From contig JAITES010000204.1 in the NCBI GenBank assembly GCA_031281925.1, forward strand, positions 1-5,120: a stretch of 5,120 nt of DNA. Reading direction: 5' to 3'. Below are positions 5,026 through 5,120 of this stretch, piece by piece (the first letter of the stretch is position 1; every line of letters starts with the position of its first letter). The notes under the pieces are model-generated. The model ran no database searches and had not been told where the DNA came from. It was given only the letters and a program-made list of their open reading frames with translations. The DNA comes from Treponema sp. (GTDB lineage Bacteria > Spirochaetota > Spirochaetia > Treponematales > Breznakiellaceae). The position numbers were made by a program, and so were the translations under genes.

Positions 5026-5068
5026 GCATTTTACGGCAATATTTCAGATTAAATCCATAAAATGAAAT

Positions 5069-5083
5069 AGGTGACAGTCACCT
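5069..5083. repeat. Perfect 15-bp palindrome AGGTGACAGTCACCT
   Basis: Two 7-bp arms, AGGTGAC and GTCACCT, flank a single A. It lies about 60 bp upstream of the -35 box of the ZIP gene. It may be a binding site for a dimeric (for example metal-sensing) regulator, or part of a dispersed palindromic element. The remaining bases to the window end (5084-5120) show no gene; reading frames there on the minus strand stop within a few codons. Confidence 0.6.
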
Positions 5084-5120
5084 GCGCCTGGGCTGTTTAA
5101 CGGAACATTGCAAAATCCCG

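Noticed and set aside
5084..5120. The tail of another minus-strand gene at the window edge
   Set aside because: Frames such as RDFAMFR-stop are only a few codons long in the window and cannot be judged without flanking sequence.

Overview
The window looks like spirochaete chromosome, most probably a free-living or gut Treponema with mid-range GC. This is inferred from protein style, not proven: a signal peptide ending in a Treponema-like FVFA-RGQQQ segment, an adenylate kinase with a four-cysteine lid, a stand-alone CheY-like protein beside an A-type flavoprotein, and short TTGTTCC/GGGACA intergenic repeats. Every recognised protein is housekeeping or a common accessory type, and I see no undescribed multi-gene system. 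The interest lies in the non-coding DNA and in one decayed regulator.

Layout. Positions 1-82 (minus) hold the start of an exported protein, with a near-ideal promoter (TTGACA, 18 bp, TATAAT) and an AGGAGG ribosome site. Positions 83-340 are non-coding and AT-rich. Positions 341 to about 510 (plus) hold the N-terminal DNA-binding part of a LacI-type repressor, broken by a one-base frameshift and cut off before its sensor domain. A 12-bp motif occurs at the start of this relic and, inverted, over the start site of the divergent promoter, so the relic probably once controlled the exported-protein gene.

A minus-strand pair follows: a CheY-like receiver protein (1756-2193) and, 21 bp downstream, fprA (523-1734), a di-iron/FMN flavoprotein that reduces oxygen or nitric oxide. 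A 182-bp divergent region with a good promoter for the pair and a strong hairpin separates them from a plus-strand tRNA-dihydrouridine synthase (2376-3389). That gene converges on adenylate kinase (3477-4106, minus). The 87-bp gap is almost filled by two tandem copies of a 38-bp repeat, the first of which contains the dus stop codon. Upstream of adk on the minus strand lies a ZIP-family metal transporter (4160-4975). Its promoter lies within a third, diverged copy of the repeat and appears to start transcription at or next to the ATG. A perfect 15-bp palindrome lies further upstream.

Functionally the genes are loosely connected. Receiver plus fprA may be a signalling/oxygen-defence unit; dus and adk are core RNA and nucleotide metabolism; the ZIP transporter brings in zinc or another divalent metal and may be co-transcribed with adk, whose lid probably binds zinc.
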